Below, in pieces: positions 31,742-39,947 of a stretch of DNA of 64,000 bases. Positions within the stretch are counted from its first letter, which is position 1; every line of letters starts with the position of its first letter. Origin of the DNA: Acidihalobacter aeolianus (GTDB taxonomy: Bacteria > Pseudomonadota > Gammaproteobacteria > DSM-5130 > Acidihalobacteraceae). The stretch is from contig NZ_CP017449.1 in the NCBI RefSeq assembly GCF_001753165.1, positions 1-64,000 of the forward strand. Direction: 5' to 3'. Both the position numbers and the translations under genes were made by a program. Under the pieces are notes generated by a model. The model made no database searches and was not told where the DNA came from. It was given only the letters and a program-made list of their open reading frames with translations.

Positions 31742-31981
31742 TTAGAGATCGGCAACCGAGCATGCGGTGGATTTTCCATCAATAATTTGTTGCCCTAAAA
31801 CATAACAATGGGCTACAGCTTCCTCTCTGGTTTCATATGTATCCGCGCTACTAAAATTCCTTTCGCGTGAATCGTTGCCAGAATGTCGCATGATATAAAG
31901 GTTTAGAGACCAACATCTAGAGTCGGTTAGCTTCAAAGGGGCGGGTCTAATTACATAACCCTTGTATTCGCGCATATCCAT
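31742..31981 (-). CDS. Small hypothetical protein, 79 aa (element cargo)
   Basis: Starts MDMREYKGYVIRPAPLKL after AGGAAA. The pattern YKGYVIRP..., SLNLYIMRH and YETREEAVAHCYVLGQQIID matches a small conserved family known from many proteobacteria, without known function (CV_2116-like in my memory). Passenger of the 1.8-kb element. Confidence 0.6.
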   Translation of the reverse strand: MDMREYKGYVIRPAPLKLTDSRCWSLNLYIMRHSGNDSRERNFSSADTYETREEAVAHCYVLGQQIIDGKSTACSVADL

Positions 31982-32809
31982 GATTGGTTTCCTATCTCAG
32001 CGAAGAGGGAATAGCCCTAACAGTAAATACAAAGGCCCGCAATAACAAGTTTAACCAACTGATTTGTCGGTATTTTACACTCTATTTATATGTATGTATG
32101 TATGAAAACGTGGGCTCGACGCTTACGCCAATCATGAGTAGGGTTAACAACGGGTTCTTACTGCATTCCTGCCTTCCAACAGCTCGATATCGAAGGAGCA
32201 TGAACGGCTGGTTGTGGCCGATCTGAGACAATGATCGAGCAGCTAACCTTAACTGTGAGAAGCGGACATTCCGGGATAGGCTGACACCTGACACTACCCG
32301 CCATAGGTGCGAACATTATGGGCGCGATGGGCTTCTACCACACGCACGATGTCTTTTCGATGGGTAGCCAGTGCCACGGAAGGCTTCATGAGGTTTTCCT
32401 GATTAGGCTCCGAACCCATCGTTGTGAACCGAACAGATCAACGCAACACCCTAATCCGATTTTACTATCGGCAGACAATTACCTCCAGCATCCGGTCAAA
32501 ACACACCCAAATCCGGATACCCAGAAAATGGGCGGCAAGCAGGGATGCGCCAGCAAGAATCCTTGTGCGTCAAAAGGGATGAAGCACAACAAATCCTCTG
32601 GTATGTAGATCGCTATATACCATGGCTGCCATCGCAAAAGGCGAACAGCCCTCATATTGATTGAAAGCCTTGCCCTCGCTGAATCATGCGGCGTGGGTAA
32701 GGCAATGCTAGTGCCGCACGCAATCCTTGTCCCCTGATGTCTCCCAATGCCGTTAGGTGCTACTACCTGACGGTTGCCTGGCCGTATCCAGGATGTGGAG
32801 ATGATGATC

Positions 32810-33157
32810 ATGAGCAATGTCAGTCTTCAAGACGGCGAACTTGTCGCTGTCTATGCCGGAGATGCCTTCGATTCGAACTTGGTTCTGATGGGTCGTGCGG
32901 TGGGGGCGATCGATCTCAAGCAGCTAGCGGCTGCATATGTCGCTCAGGACCCGCGTAATCCGCGATACGATTTTGAATTCGATGATTATGGGTTCGCTCG
33001 CTGGCTGGCAGAATCCGGACATGTGATGCCGGCCACTGTCAGGCGCGTCGACGGGCGAGATACCAATCCTCTGCCGAGCTATGACACTGAGCCGACGGCA
33101 CCCGTCGACCCGGAACCGTTGCCCCTGGAACCCTATTTCGATCTCCAGGGTGCCTGA
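32810..33157 (+). CDS. Hypothetical protein, 115 aa
   Basis: Start MSNVSLQDGELVAVYA chosen for GGAG nine bases upstream; in-frame ATGs at 32801 and 32804 are possible. Soluble, acidic, with a Pro/Glu-rich C-terminus. No family recognised. Followed by a strong terminator. Confidence 0.6.
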   Translation: MSNVSLQDGELVAVYAGDAFDSNLVLMGRAVGAIDLKQLAAAYVAQDPRNPRYDFEFDDYGFARWLAESGHVMPATVRRVDGRDTNPLPSYDTEPTAPVDPEPLPLEPYFDLQGA

Positions 33158-33163
33158 AATACT

Positions 33164-33195
33164 GGACCTGCGCATGATTATGCGTAGGTCCTTTT
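33164..33195 (+). terminator. Intrinsic terminator
   Basis: Stem GGACCTGCGCAT (33164-33175) with ATGCGTAGGTCC (33180-33191), one mismatch, loop GATT and TTTT. Confidence 0.85.
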
Positions 33196-33240
33196 GATGT
33201 GGGGTAGACCAATGCGGGCACGGAGCAACTAGATTGGGCT

Positions 33241-33705
33241 CTAGGCCAGGTTGAGCTTGAACGAGGTAAACCTGAGGATCGCGTCAAACACCTGCAGTGT
33301 CTGCGGGAGAATGAGGAATGCTGAAACGACCGCGGCATATGCAGGCACTCGCATGGCTGCATTGAGCGCCCATCTCGACTTGGCCCCCCAGCTTTCCGGC
33401 GTGAACCCAGACGGCATCATCCCCGAGGTCAGTACAGCGCCACCTACGATGGCAATCAGCAACCCGGCGGCAACTGGGTCGATGCCTACTACGCTGGGTT
33501 TCCCTTCAGCAAAACCCATGACGAACATCGCGCAGTAGCCGAAGGGCAATAGCGAGATGAGCGCGAGACCTCTCACAACCAGATCGGAAGCCTGTGCGAT
33601 TCGAAAGATCAAAGCGCTTCTTTGAAATACCCGACCTCTCACATTCACATCTATTGCCTGAATCATTCGAGCGAAACCCGCACGCCTTTGAATTGCCCCG
33701 TCCAT
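33241..33705 (-). CDS. Membrane protein of unknown function, 154 aa
   Basis: Start at 33705 (MDGAIQRRAGFARM) is preferred because the longer frame would begin upstream of the operator at 33741. Three hydrophobic segments are seen (VVRGLALISLLPFGYCAMFV; AAGLLIAIVGGAVLTSG; YAAVVSAFLILPQTLQVF). Divergent from 33813 across the operator; a transfer-related role is possible from context only. Confidence 0.6.
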   Translation of the reverse strand: MDGAIQRRAGFARMIQAIDVNVRGRVFQRSALIFRIAQASDLVVRGLALISLLPFGYCAMFVMGFAEGKPSVVGIDPVAAGLLIAIVGGAVLTSGMMPSGFTPESWGAKSRWALNAAMRVPAYAAVVSAFLILPQTLQVFDAILRFTSFKLNLA

Positions 33706-33738
33706 TGAATGAGCCCTCAGGTTGTCATGCAAGACATA

Positions 33739-33753
33739 ATGGTATAATACTAT
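33739..33753 (+). promoter_or_regulatory. Palindromic operator overlapping -10 (site c)
   Basis: ATGGTATAATACTAT; the core GGTATAATACT is at 33741-33751 and contains TGGTATAAT. It lies between the divergent genes at 33705 (minus) and 33813 (plus). Confidence 0.65.
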
Positions 33754-33812
33754 TGACAACGCGGACACACCCACTGCGTATTAATTCTTGGGTGCGAGAG
33801 GAGACCCCCATC

Positions 33813-34031
33813 ATGAGAACCCACCGTACACGCACGCCCGTCGATCTGTCTCGGATGGCGCTCTATCGACTCAATTCGGTCGAGGCCCGTGATTCCTACA
33901 AAGTTGGCAGACTCACATCCGGCGACACTGTTTGCTACGACATTGCGCTGAAGCCTGGCCGCAAGCCTAAAGAGCCGCATACGTTGCTCGGTATCGGCCG
34001 GCGCGTCACCGTCATCCAGTGGGACGCGTAA
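33813..34031 (+). CDS. Hypothetical protein, 72 aa
   Basis: Starts MRTHRTRTPVDLSRMALYRL, with GAGGAG nine bases upstream. Basic, beta-rich small protein ending VTVIQWDA. No family recognised. First gene of a small unit downstream of operator site c; the next gene starts at the adjacent base. Confidence 0.6.
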   Translation: MRTHRTRTPVDLSRMALYRLNSVEARDSYKVGRLTSGDTVCYDIALKPGRKPKEPHTLLGIGRRVTVIQWDA

Positions 34032-34295
34032 ATGACTGATCATGTTGCTGAAACGGAAGATGTGGCAGACCGGTTTAAGGCATATACCGTGGTGATGGTG
34101 AGCCACTGGGGCGTCATGGGAGCAGATCTCCTAAGCGAGCAGTACGCTGAATCGTCAACAGATGCCGTGCTCTACGCAAGCAATGATTATCGCAGAGAGT
34201 ATGGAGTACCGCCGCGGGTCGTTGCAGTACTCGAGGGGCATCCTAAACGCGCCGATTGGGCCGGGAATAAGAGCCTGGAGGTCTCTGTTTATTGA
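34032..34295 (+). CDS. Hypothetical protein, 87 aa
   Basis: ATG directly follows the preceding TAA. Starts MTDHVAETEDVADRFKAYTV. Soluble, no family recognised. Its stop precedes operator site d by about 40 bp. Confidence 0.6.
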   Translation: MTDHVAETEDVADRFKAYTVVMVSHWGVMGADLLSEQYAESSTDAVLYASNDYRREYGVPPRVVAVLEGHPKRADWAGNKSLEVSVY

Positions 34296-34334
34296 TGGGT
34301 CTCTACATCGTGCCAGGTTCAATACATAAACAGA

Positions 34335-34349
34335 ATGGTATTATACTAT
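34335..34349 (+). promoter_or_regulatory. Palindromic operator before the transfer operon (site d)
   Basis: ATGGTATTATACTAT; the core GGTATTATACT is at 34337-34347. On the plus strand TATACT can act as -10, with TTCAAT about 18 bp upstream as -35. It precedes the DsbB-like/TraW/TraU/TrbC/TraN operon. Confidence 0.6.
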
Positions 34350-34377
34350 CGCTCATTTAGAGTCGGCGGGTGACCCT

Positions 34378-35271
34378 ATGTGCATGAAGAAGATATTAGG
34401 GAGGCTGGTGCCAAACCTGGCGCAGGTCGGAGCGGGGGCAACGGCGGTCGCAAGTACAGGCGCCAGCCTTTGTGTCGGTGGTGTCTGTGCGATCGGCGTT
34501 CAAGCCGGCACAAGTCTGGTCACCGCAACCGGTACCATGACTGCAAGTGGTGTTCTCTCCGCGCTGGCCACCACATCAGTCTTGTCGACTCCGAGCTCCC
34601 TTCCTACGTCAAGCCCACATCCGTCCTGGCTGCTCATCGTTTCGCTGATCTTCCTGCTGGGCTCGACGATGTACACCGTTGCGCAGGTTCGCAACCGGGT
34701 TTTGTTGGCCATGTCCGCTGGTGCCGGCGGGCTGCTCGTCACTGCGGCGAACCTCGGGTGGGTCGCCTCTACACGAGACGCATCTCTGATGGCGGTGGGT
34801 GTCGGCCTTACGCCACTGCTACTCGCCCCCTGGTTACAGCGGGGTGTCCCGAAGTGGATCTTGTCGAGTACACGCTGGGTCATGGCCGGTGCTGCCGCGG
34901 CGGGACTCGGTGTGGCTCTTTATGCCCAGTTCGGTATGGGACTTGTGCCGTGCACGCTTTGCTGGGTTGAGCGTCTAGGACTGCTGTTGATTTTGGCAGG
35001 TTCGCTCGCGCATGTACGTTGGGTCATCTGGTCGGGAATTTTCGCCGGTCTTTGGTCTGGGTTCTACCAATTACTCGAGATGCAGGGGCAGGCCTCGGAC
35101 ATGGCGCACCTGTGTTCAATCACGGGGATAACAACTTGCTCGGCTGCGGGCTCGCAAGTCGTGGGTTTGTTCCCCATCGGTATCGAAGCGGCCGCTTACT
35201 TCGTGGTCATGTTCGTGGGTGGGTTGGTTTTGGTTGACTGGCGTACCAGACGTGAAGAGGTGGGTGAATGA
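34378..35271 (+). CDS. DsbB-like disulfide-forming membrane protein
   Basis: 297 aa. The C-terminal half is DsbB-like: a CxxC pair C192-T-L-C195 in PCTLCWVERLG after a membrane segment, and a second periplasmic Cys pair (C246, C254) in MAHLCSITGITTCS. The N-terminal half adds three further hydrophobic segments not found in plain DsbB. First gene of the transfer operon. F-type transfer proteins TraU and TraN are Cys-rich and need disulfides, which explains the position. Overlaps the next gene by ATGA. Confidence 0.75.
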   Translation: MCMKKILGRLVPNLAQVGAGATAVASTGASLCVGGVCAIGVQAGTSLVTATGTMTASGVLSALATTSVLSTPSSLPTSSPHPSWLLIVSLIFLLGSTMYTVAQVRNRVLLAMSAGAGGLLVTAANLGWVASTRDASLMAVGVGLTPLLLAPWLQRGVPKWILSSTRWVMAGAAAAGLGVALYAQFGMGLVPCTLCWVERLGLLLILAGSLAHVRWVIWSGIFAGLWSGFYQLLEMQGQASDMAHLCSITGITTCSAAGSQVVGLFPIGIEAAAYFVVMFVGGLVLVDWRTRREEVGE

Positions 35272-35660
35272 AGCGGCGGTTTGGCATCGTATTACTGAGC
35301 ACCGCCCTTATGGGCATGCCCGTGATGGCATCAGCCGGCGCTCTTTTAATCTGCGTCACGCAGCCCATAGCTTTTCAGCATAAATCGCAAAATGGCCCAT
35401 TTGGGCGAGCTGTGCCTGGTTCATTTATGTCGACCAAGTGGCTTACGGGCCCCTTCGCGCATGAGGCAAACAACGCGACTTACCACTGCAGTAACGGCCA
35501 AACGGCGCATCTGTCTGGGCTTCTGATGGGTGGGGGGTTTCACCTGATCAGCGTGCGCCCCATCCTGCACGTGGTTCGGCATGAGCGTGCCATCCCGAAA
35601 GGAGCAAAAGCCACCCCCATCAAGTGGCAGGTCATTGCGACCTTGGTCGCCGGACAATAG
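35268..35660 (+). CDS. Exported hypothetical protein, 130 aa
   Basis: Signal peptide MKRRFGIVLLSTALMGMPVM followed by ASA cleavage. The mature part contains two Cys (LLICVTQP and TYHCSNGQ) that could pair. No family recognised. Coupled by ATGA to the DsbB-like gene and two bases before traW, so probably a periplasmic accessory of transfer. Confidence 0.6.
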   Translation: MKRRFGIVLLSTALMGMPVMASAGALLICVTQPIAFQHKSQNGPFGRAVPGSFMSTKWLTGPFAHEANNATYHCSNGQTAHLSGLLMGGGFHLISVRPILHVVRHERAIPKGAKATPIKWQVIATLVAGQ

Positions 35661-35662
35661 CC

Positions 35663-36433
35663 GTGTTGATCCGGACAGTAGCCTTGGGAGCCGGGGCGCT
35701 GTTGCTTGTGACGATAGCCCCGGCGTCGGCACACAACCTCGGCGTACAGGGCCGCACATTCCCGATCGGCGAAGTCGATATGCGCTTGCTCGAAGCACAG
35801 AGCTTGTCGCACGTGAATATCAAGAAGATCGATGCGCAAATGACGCGCAGCGCCAAGGAATTCCCCGACCACCTTAAGCAATTCGTACTGCCGGCAGCCC
35901 GCGAGACGAAGACGCGGTGGGTCGATCCCAGTGTGGTGCTCAATCGAAATATTGAGGGCATGCACCGGACGGCCGGTGGGCAATGGCGGTGGGGTGTTCT
36001 CTGGAAACAAGGCACAGTGGTCAACCCGCTCAAGTACGTCAGACCGACGACGGCGCTCTTGTATATCAATGGGCTGTCGTCCAAGCAGACAGCGCTGGCA
36101 GCGTCAGCCGTCGACCAATGGCCATCACGCGTGGTTGTTATCGAAACCCAGGGTGACCCCGTCCTCTTGGCTCACCAGCTCGGCATGCCGGTCTACATGG
36201 CCAAGGCGCATAGTCTCGATCGCTATCAGGTTAAGGAAGTGCCTTCGTTGGTTGTGCCTGGGCCGCTTCGTACGGGACATGCCTACGATCTCCGTGTCAC
36301 TTCGCTGGGCCTGCCTTACACCGGCGACAACAGGATCATCGGACACATCCTCGATCAGACCTGGCCCGCAGATGGCGTCAGCCTCAAGTTGATCAAGGGG
36401 TCTCAGAAAGCCTACGGAGGGGCCGCCCAGTGA
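35663..36433 (+). CDS. traW: F-type conjugal transfer protein TraW
   Basis: 256 aa from a GTG at 35663 that gives a signal peptide (MLIRTVALGAGALLLVTIAP). The mature protein starts HNLGVQGRTFPIGEVDMRLL, the conserved TraW opening, and later has TRWVDPSVVLNRNI. A periplasmic assembly factor for the pilus. The C-terminal half (LLYINGLSSKQ..., GDPVLLAHQLGMPVYMAKAH) resembles the TrbC-type domain that often follows or fuses to TraW. Overlaps traU by four bases. Confidence 0.85.
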   Translation: MLIRTVALGAGALLLVTIAPASAHNLGVQGRTFPIGEVDMRLLEAQSLSHVNIKKIDAQMTRSAKEFPDHLKQFVLPAARETKTRWVDPSVVLNRNIEGMHRTAGGQWRWGVLWKQGTVVNPLKYVRPTTALLYINGLSSKQTALAASAVDQWPSRVVVIETQGDPVLLAHQLGMPVYMAKAHSLDRYQVKEVPSLVVPGPLRTGHAYDLRVTSLGLPYTGDNRIIGHILDQTWPADGVSLKLIKGSQKAYGGAAQ

Positions 36434-37425
36434 TTAAGCGGATTGCCAGCACTCTGCTGGCGTTGTCCTTGGGGATTGCGACGGCACACGCCTCGATTGC
36501 CTGTCACGGCAAATTTTTCAATCCAGTGTCGGATCCGAACTGGAACGATGGGTACCCGATCACCGTAGCGGGCGCCTCAATAGGCGGAAACAGCAACCCG
36601 CCCATGATGCACGAGAACGCAATCTGTTCCTGCCCGACACCCTACGGTCAGATGCCTGGTGTAGGCATTACCTACTGGCAACCGAGTTACCTCGCGGAGG
36701 TTGAGCGGACGGGTGGATGCTTTGCTTCGCTCGGCGGTAAGGAGCTTTTCCCGAATTACGAAGAGCTCGATAGCGGGCAGCAGATATCCGGGGACATGAC
36801 GAAGGGTAATCCCGGCAATGTCTTCATGAACGTGCACTGGTACAAGTATCCGTTGTTCGCTGTCATGGATCTTTTCTCCGGGTTGGCTTGCCGCATGGTC
36901 GGTGGGTTCGATCTGGCGGATATGACGGAAGTCGAGTCGAGCTGGAATGTTGCGGGCTGGTCCTCGATTACAAATCCCATCGGCATTCTCTTCGCCAATC
37001 CGGTCGGGCAGGTCTCGTGCATTCCCGACGCGATCGCATCCAGCCTGGGTTATCCGCTTGACCTCGAATTCTGGTGTGGCGGCACGACAGGCGTCGTGTA
37101 TCCCCTGAATGGGATGGCGCAGGCTTCCAATGGCCCAGACGACACGAACATGCATGATCTCTACAAGTACATGCTGCGGGACTCTGGTGTGGGTCTGTTG
37201 CTGGCGACTATCGGCCCGTGGGCTACATGTCATCCAGCCTATCTGCCGCAGTGGATCAAGTCGCAATACCGGATTGACCCGGTTGGCCCCATACCGCTCA
37301 AGGGCTCGCCCATTGTCGTCGGAGAAACCCCGTTTCGTTGGGATGGTCACCCCCCAGCGGTGACTCCGGTAGACACCTCAAATACGTTTCTCATCTGGGT
37401 GGGCACACAATGCTGCGCATTCTGA
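36430..37425 (+). CDS. traU: F-type conjugal transfer protein TraU
   Basis: 331 aa, periplasmic mating-pair protein. Signal peptide MIKRIASTLLALSLGIATAH. Conserved features: CHGKFFNPVSDPNWN, CSCPTPYGQMPGVGITYWQP, NVHWYKYPLFAVMDLF, and many Cys typical of TraU. Full length. Overlaps traW (ATGA) and trbC (16 bp). Confidence 0.92.
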   Translation: MIKRIASTLLALSLGIATAHASIACHGKFFNPVSDPNWNDGYPITVAGASIGGNSNPPMMHENAICSCPTPYGQMPGVGITYWQPSYLAEVERTGGCFASLGGKELFPNYEELDSGQQISGDMTKGNPGNVFMNVHWYKYPLFAVMDLFSGLACRMVGGFDLADMTEVESSWNVAGWSSITNPIGILFANPVGQVSCIPDAIASSLGYPLDLEFWCGGTTGVVYPLNGMAQASNGPDDTNMHDLYKYMLRDSGVGLLLATIGPWATCHPAYLPQWIKSQYRIDPVGPIPLKGSPIVVGETPFRWDGHPPAVTPVDTSNTFLIWVGTQCCAF

Positions 37426-38339
37426 CCCTGGCGTTGGTGGCCGCCCTGTTGTCGCCTGCGAGTGCGTTGGCTTCGGTTCAATCCGAAGCAATCGCGGCGG
37501 CGGAAGCGGCACAAAAGGCAATGGCCGATAACCCGTATGCACGCGAGGACGCGCAATACGCCAAAGAGGCACAGGAGGTGTCTCGTCACGCCATAGAGGC
37601 AGCACAGAATGCCGTGGCACGCGGCGAGTCGCCCTATGCCGCGGCGGCCAAGGCATCCGGTATCCCAGACAACGCACTGCTCAAGGCGCGCGAGAAGCAC
37701 CTGCAGGGGCTGGGCATTAATGATGTGAATGGGCGTCTGTATATCTTCATCAGCACGGTCACCATGCCTAAGGCGATGATCCGGGCATATGCGCGGGATG
37801 CGATCTGGACCGGTGCGATTCTGGTTGTCCGCGGCCTGCCGCCGCATACGACGTTGGCTCAGTTCATCCGCAATACGCTGATCCCGTATGCCAAAGCGGG
37901 CATCACCCTGCAGATCGATCCGCGCCTCTATAACGCCTTTGACGTAACGGCGGTACCGACGCAGGTTTACACGACACTTCCAAGCGTGGCGATGTGTGAC
38001 CACCAGATCCCGGTACAAGCCAAATACGAGGGGAAGGTCTACCGGTACGACGCCTGCAGCAAAGCCCCATCCAGGGATTACTGGAAGGTCGAGGGGGCGG
38101 TCACGACGCTTTGGGCATTGCGCTCGTTTAAGACGCAGGGCGCACCGGTGCAGGCGCTGATCCAGGCCCTGCGTGCTGAGGTGCCGTACCACAAACAGCT
38201 CAAAGGTATCTCCCGGGCAGTGTTTGCGGACACGCTAAAGCGTCAAAGTACCGGCTACCTTGTGAATCAGTACCTGCAACACGGTCAGCTACCGGGCGCG
38301 CAGATGTTGCCACTCAATGGCAACCAGGGCGGGAGTTGA
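37410..38339 (+). CDS. trbC: TrbC-type pilus assembly protein
   Basis: 309 aa with signal peptide MLRILTLALVAALLSPASAL. An Ala-rich coiled section follows (EAIAAAEAAQKAMADNPYA), then the TrbC domain with YIFISTVTMPKAMIRAYARD and FDVTAVPTQVYTT, the conserved ends of F-type TrbC. Periplasmic. Order TraW-TraU-TrbC-TraN is that of F-like systems. Confidence 0.85.
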   Translation: MLRILTLALVAALLSPASALASVQSEAIAAAEAAQKAMADNPYAREDAQYAKEAQEVSRHAIEAAQNAVARGESPYAAAAKASGIPDNALLKAREKHLQGLGINDVNGRLYIFISTVTMPKAMIRAYARDAIWTGAILVVRGLPPHTTLAQFIRNTLIPYAKAGITLQIDPRLYNAFDVTAVPTQVYTTLPSVAMCDHQIPVQAKYEGKVYRYDACSKAPSRDYWKVEGAVTTLWALRSFKTQGAPVQALIQALRAEVPYHKQLKGISRAVFADTLKRQSTGYLVNQYLQHGQLPGAQMLPLNGNQGGS

Positions 38340-38342
38340 AGC

Positions 38343-39947
38343 ATGAAGCTCCTCGGGACACTGGTTGCGGGGTTGCTGCTCGGGCTTGGGAGCCCCGTCT
38401 GGGCGTCTTCGACAACCGCTGGCGAAACCGCCGCCGGCGTCATGTCGTCACCCATGTCCAACTTTTCCAACGAAGCTCAGACAGCCAAGAATGATCTCGG
38501 CATCACATCTCAGGATTATTCGGGAGTCTATGGCGGCACTGCCGGCTCCAAAGGAACCTTTACTGCCAACGGGAATATCCAGTGCATCGCCGGCCAGCAG
38601 CGCTACATCGGTGGTGTTGGTGTCCTGATCAATGGCTGCACAACCAGTGGAACGAGTGTGAGCTCGATCAACGTGGGGTTGTGCAATAACGTTCGGGACA
38701 AGGGTTTGCCGTGTACCGCTTCGGACTACACGCAAACGGGATCAGCGACGCCTGGGACGCCGCTCACGCTAGGCAGCGACACCATCACATTTACCTGCAC
38801 AGGACTCGATTGCGGGGTACAAATCACGCTCCAGCGGTCGATGAGCTTAACTGGGCCATCAATCAGCGCGCAGGCACAGTCAGCAGCAAGCGCGGTTGGC
38901 AGTAGTGGATTGGTCAATCAGCTTTCGACCGTAATCAGCAGTCAGGCACTGCAAACCGACGTTACGAGCGAAGCCCAGATCGGGACCTGCTACAACAATC
39001 AGGTTTCGTCTCTCAATTCGACCGGCAATATTTCGAATTGCGCGGGGACCTACACCCTGCAGATGTATAACCCGACGACGGGTCTTTCAAATTTGTGCAG
39101 CAATTCCAGTGGCGGTGTTTCGTGGTTGCAATCGTGCACACAGAGTCAATCGATCAATGTCTCTAACTGCCATAGCTCTCTGGAGTGCGTCACGACGCAA
39201 AATACAACGCAGGTTTCCTGTCAGACAGGTACGCTGCAGCAACTGGTTATTAACCCTTCTACATGCGGCCCAGTCGAAACACTCACGAACAATCTGTTTA
39301 ATTATTTTTGGCTGCTAGATAATTATTTGTTTTACACAACGGACGGAACGATTTACGACACCTTTTGGGGCTCCACCGCGTCGGGTGTACCTTCATCGGT
39401 CGTTACCTATTTGCAAAGTGTGATTTCAGACTGGGGTACCACGGCGGGTTACTGGACGCTAAACCACCCATACACACTGTATGTGAACGGCACATATCAA
39501 GGGGTTGTGAGTTATCTTGCTACCTCGATCTTCTCGTCTACTTACGGCTTATATTCTGCGGCACCGTTTGATTTTATTAATTATGCGCCGTCCACCTTTT
39601 CTACATATTTGTATACATTGCCATATGTAAACACGGCGGGACTAAATGCACTGGTATATGGCGGCAGTTCTTTCCAACTATGCTCAGGAAACTGCAGCAG
39701 CATTTCCGTTCAGACTACAGCATCTGGAACCACATATGTTTGCTCAGCCACTACTGGGCCAAGCGGAGGAGGGACATGCCCCTCTGGTTTTACACTAAGT
39801 GGGGGGCTGTGTTACCAGAATGTGCCGATTACCAGCTCATGCTCTTACACCGGTAGCGTGCCTGTTAGCGTAACGGGTGCAGTTAGCGGGGAAATTCGCA
39901 ATTACAACTGCGACACATGCAGTACGTATCAGGCATTGGCGCCATGA
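38343..39947 (+). CDS. Large exported Ser/Thr/Cys-rich protein, 534 aa
   Basis: Signal peptide MKLLGTLVAGLLLGLGSPVW then AS. The mature chain is rich in Ser, Thr, Tyr and paired Cys, with a low-complexity surface-protein look. Located between trbC and traN and coupled to traN by ATGA. It may be an outer-membrane-associated partner of TraN in mating-pair contact; I do not recognise a family. The third quarter (39250-39660) is AT-richer than its neighbours. Confidence 0.65.
   Translation: MKLLGTLVAGLLLGLGSPVWASSTTAGETAAGVMSSPMSNFSNEAQTAKNDLGITSQDYSGVYGGTAGSKGTFTANGNIQCIAGQQRYIGGVGVLINGCTTSGTSVSSINVGLCNNVRDKGLPCTASDYTQTGSATPGTPLTLGSDTITFTCTGLDCGVQITLQRSMSLTGPSISAQAQSAASAVGSSGLVNQLSTVISSQALQTDVTSEAQIGTCYNNQVSSLNSTGNISNCAGTYTLQMYNPTTGLSNLCSNSSGGVSWLQSCTQSQSINVSNCHSSLECVTTQNTTQVSCQTGTLQQLVINPSTCGPVETLTNNLFNYFWLLDNYLFYTTDGTIYDTFWGSTASGVPSSVVTYLQSVISDWGTTAGYWTLNHPYTLYVNGTYQGVVSYLATSIFSSTYGLYSAAPFDFINYAPSTFSTYLYTLPYVNTAGLNALVYGGSSFQLCSGNCSSISVQTTASGTTYVCSATTGPSGGGTCPSGFTLSGGLCYQNVPITSSCSYTGSVPVSVTGAVSGEIRNYNCDTCSTYQALAP

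Larger units (their letters stand above)
30694..32522. mobile_element. 1.8-kb non-autonomous ISL3-type element
   Basis: The ends GGGTATCCGGATTTGAGTGT (30694 on) and the reverse complement of the right end (GGGTATCCGGATTTGGGTGT) match at 25 of 26 positions. AGAAAATG flanks both sides (30686-30693 and 32523-32530), an exact 8-bp duplication. The ends resemble those of the 12.8-kb ISL3-type transposon. No transposase frame lies inside; instead there are three small minus-strand genes. It must have been moved in trans. The remaining parts, 30720-31037 and 31982-32490, hold no gene I can support. Confidence 0.88.
30517..32608 (+). pseudogene. Cys-rich exported peptide gene split by an insertion
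   Basis: GTG start at 30517 behind AAGGAG. The signal peptide (MKNPKAKKAVIALAGSTLVG...AMPAYA) precedes a Cys/Lys/Ser-rich chain with the repeated unit CASKNPCA(A/S)K. The reading frame is broken at 30694 by a 1,829-bp element. Joining 30517-30693 to 32531-32608 gives an uninterrupted 84-aa protein ending KGMKHNKSSGM. The pattern recalls small periplasmic Cys-rich metal-binding (bufferin-type) peptides; that is an inference. As it stands, only a chimeric fragment can be made. Confidence 0.75.
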
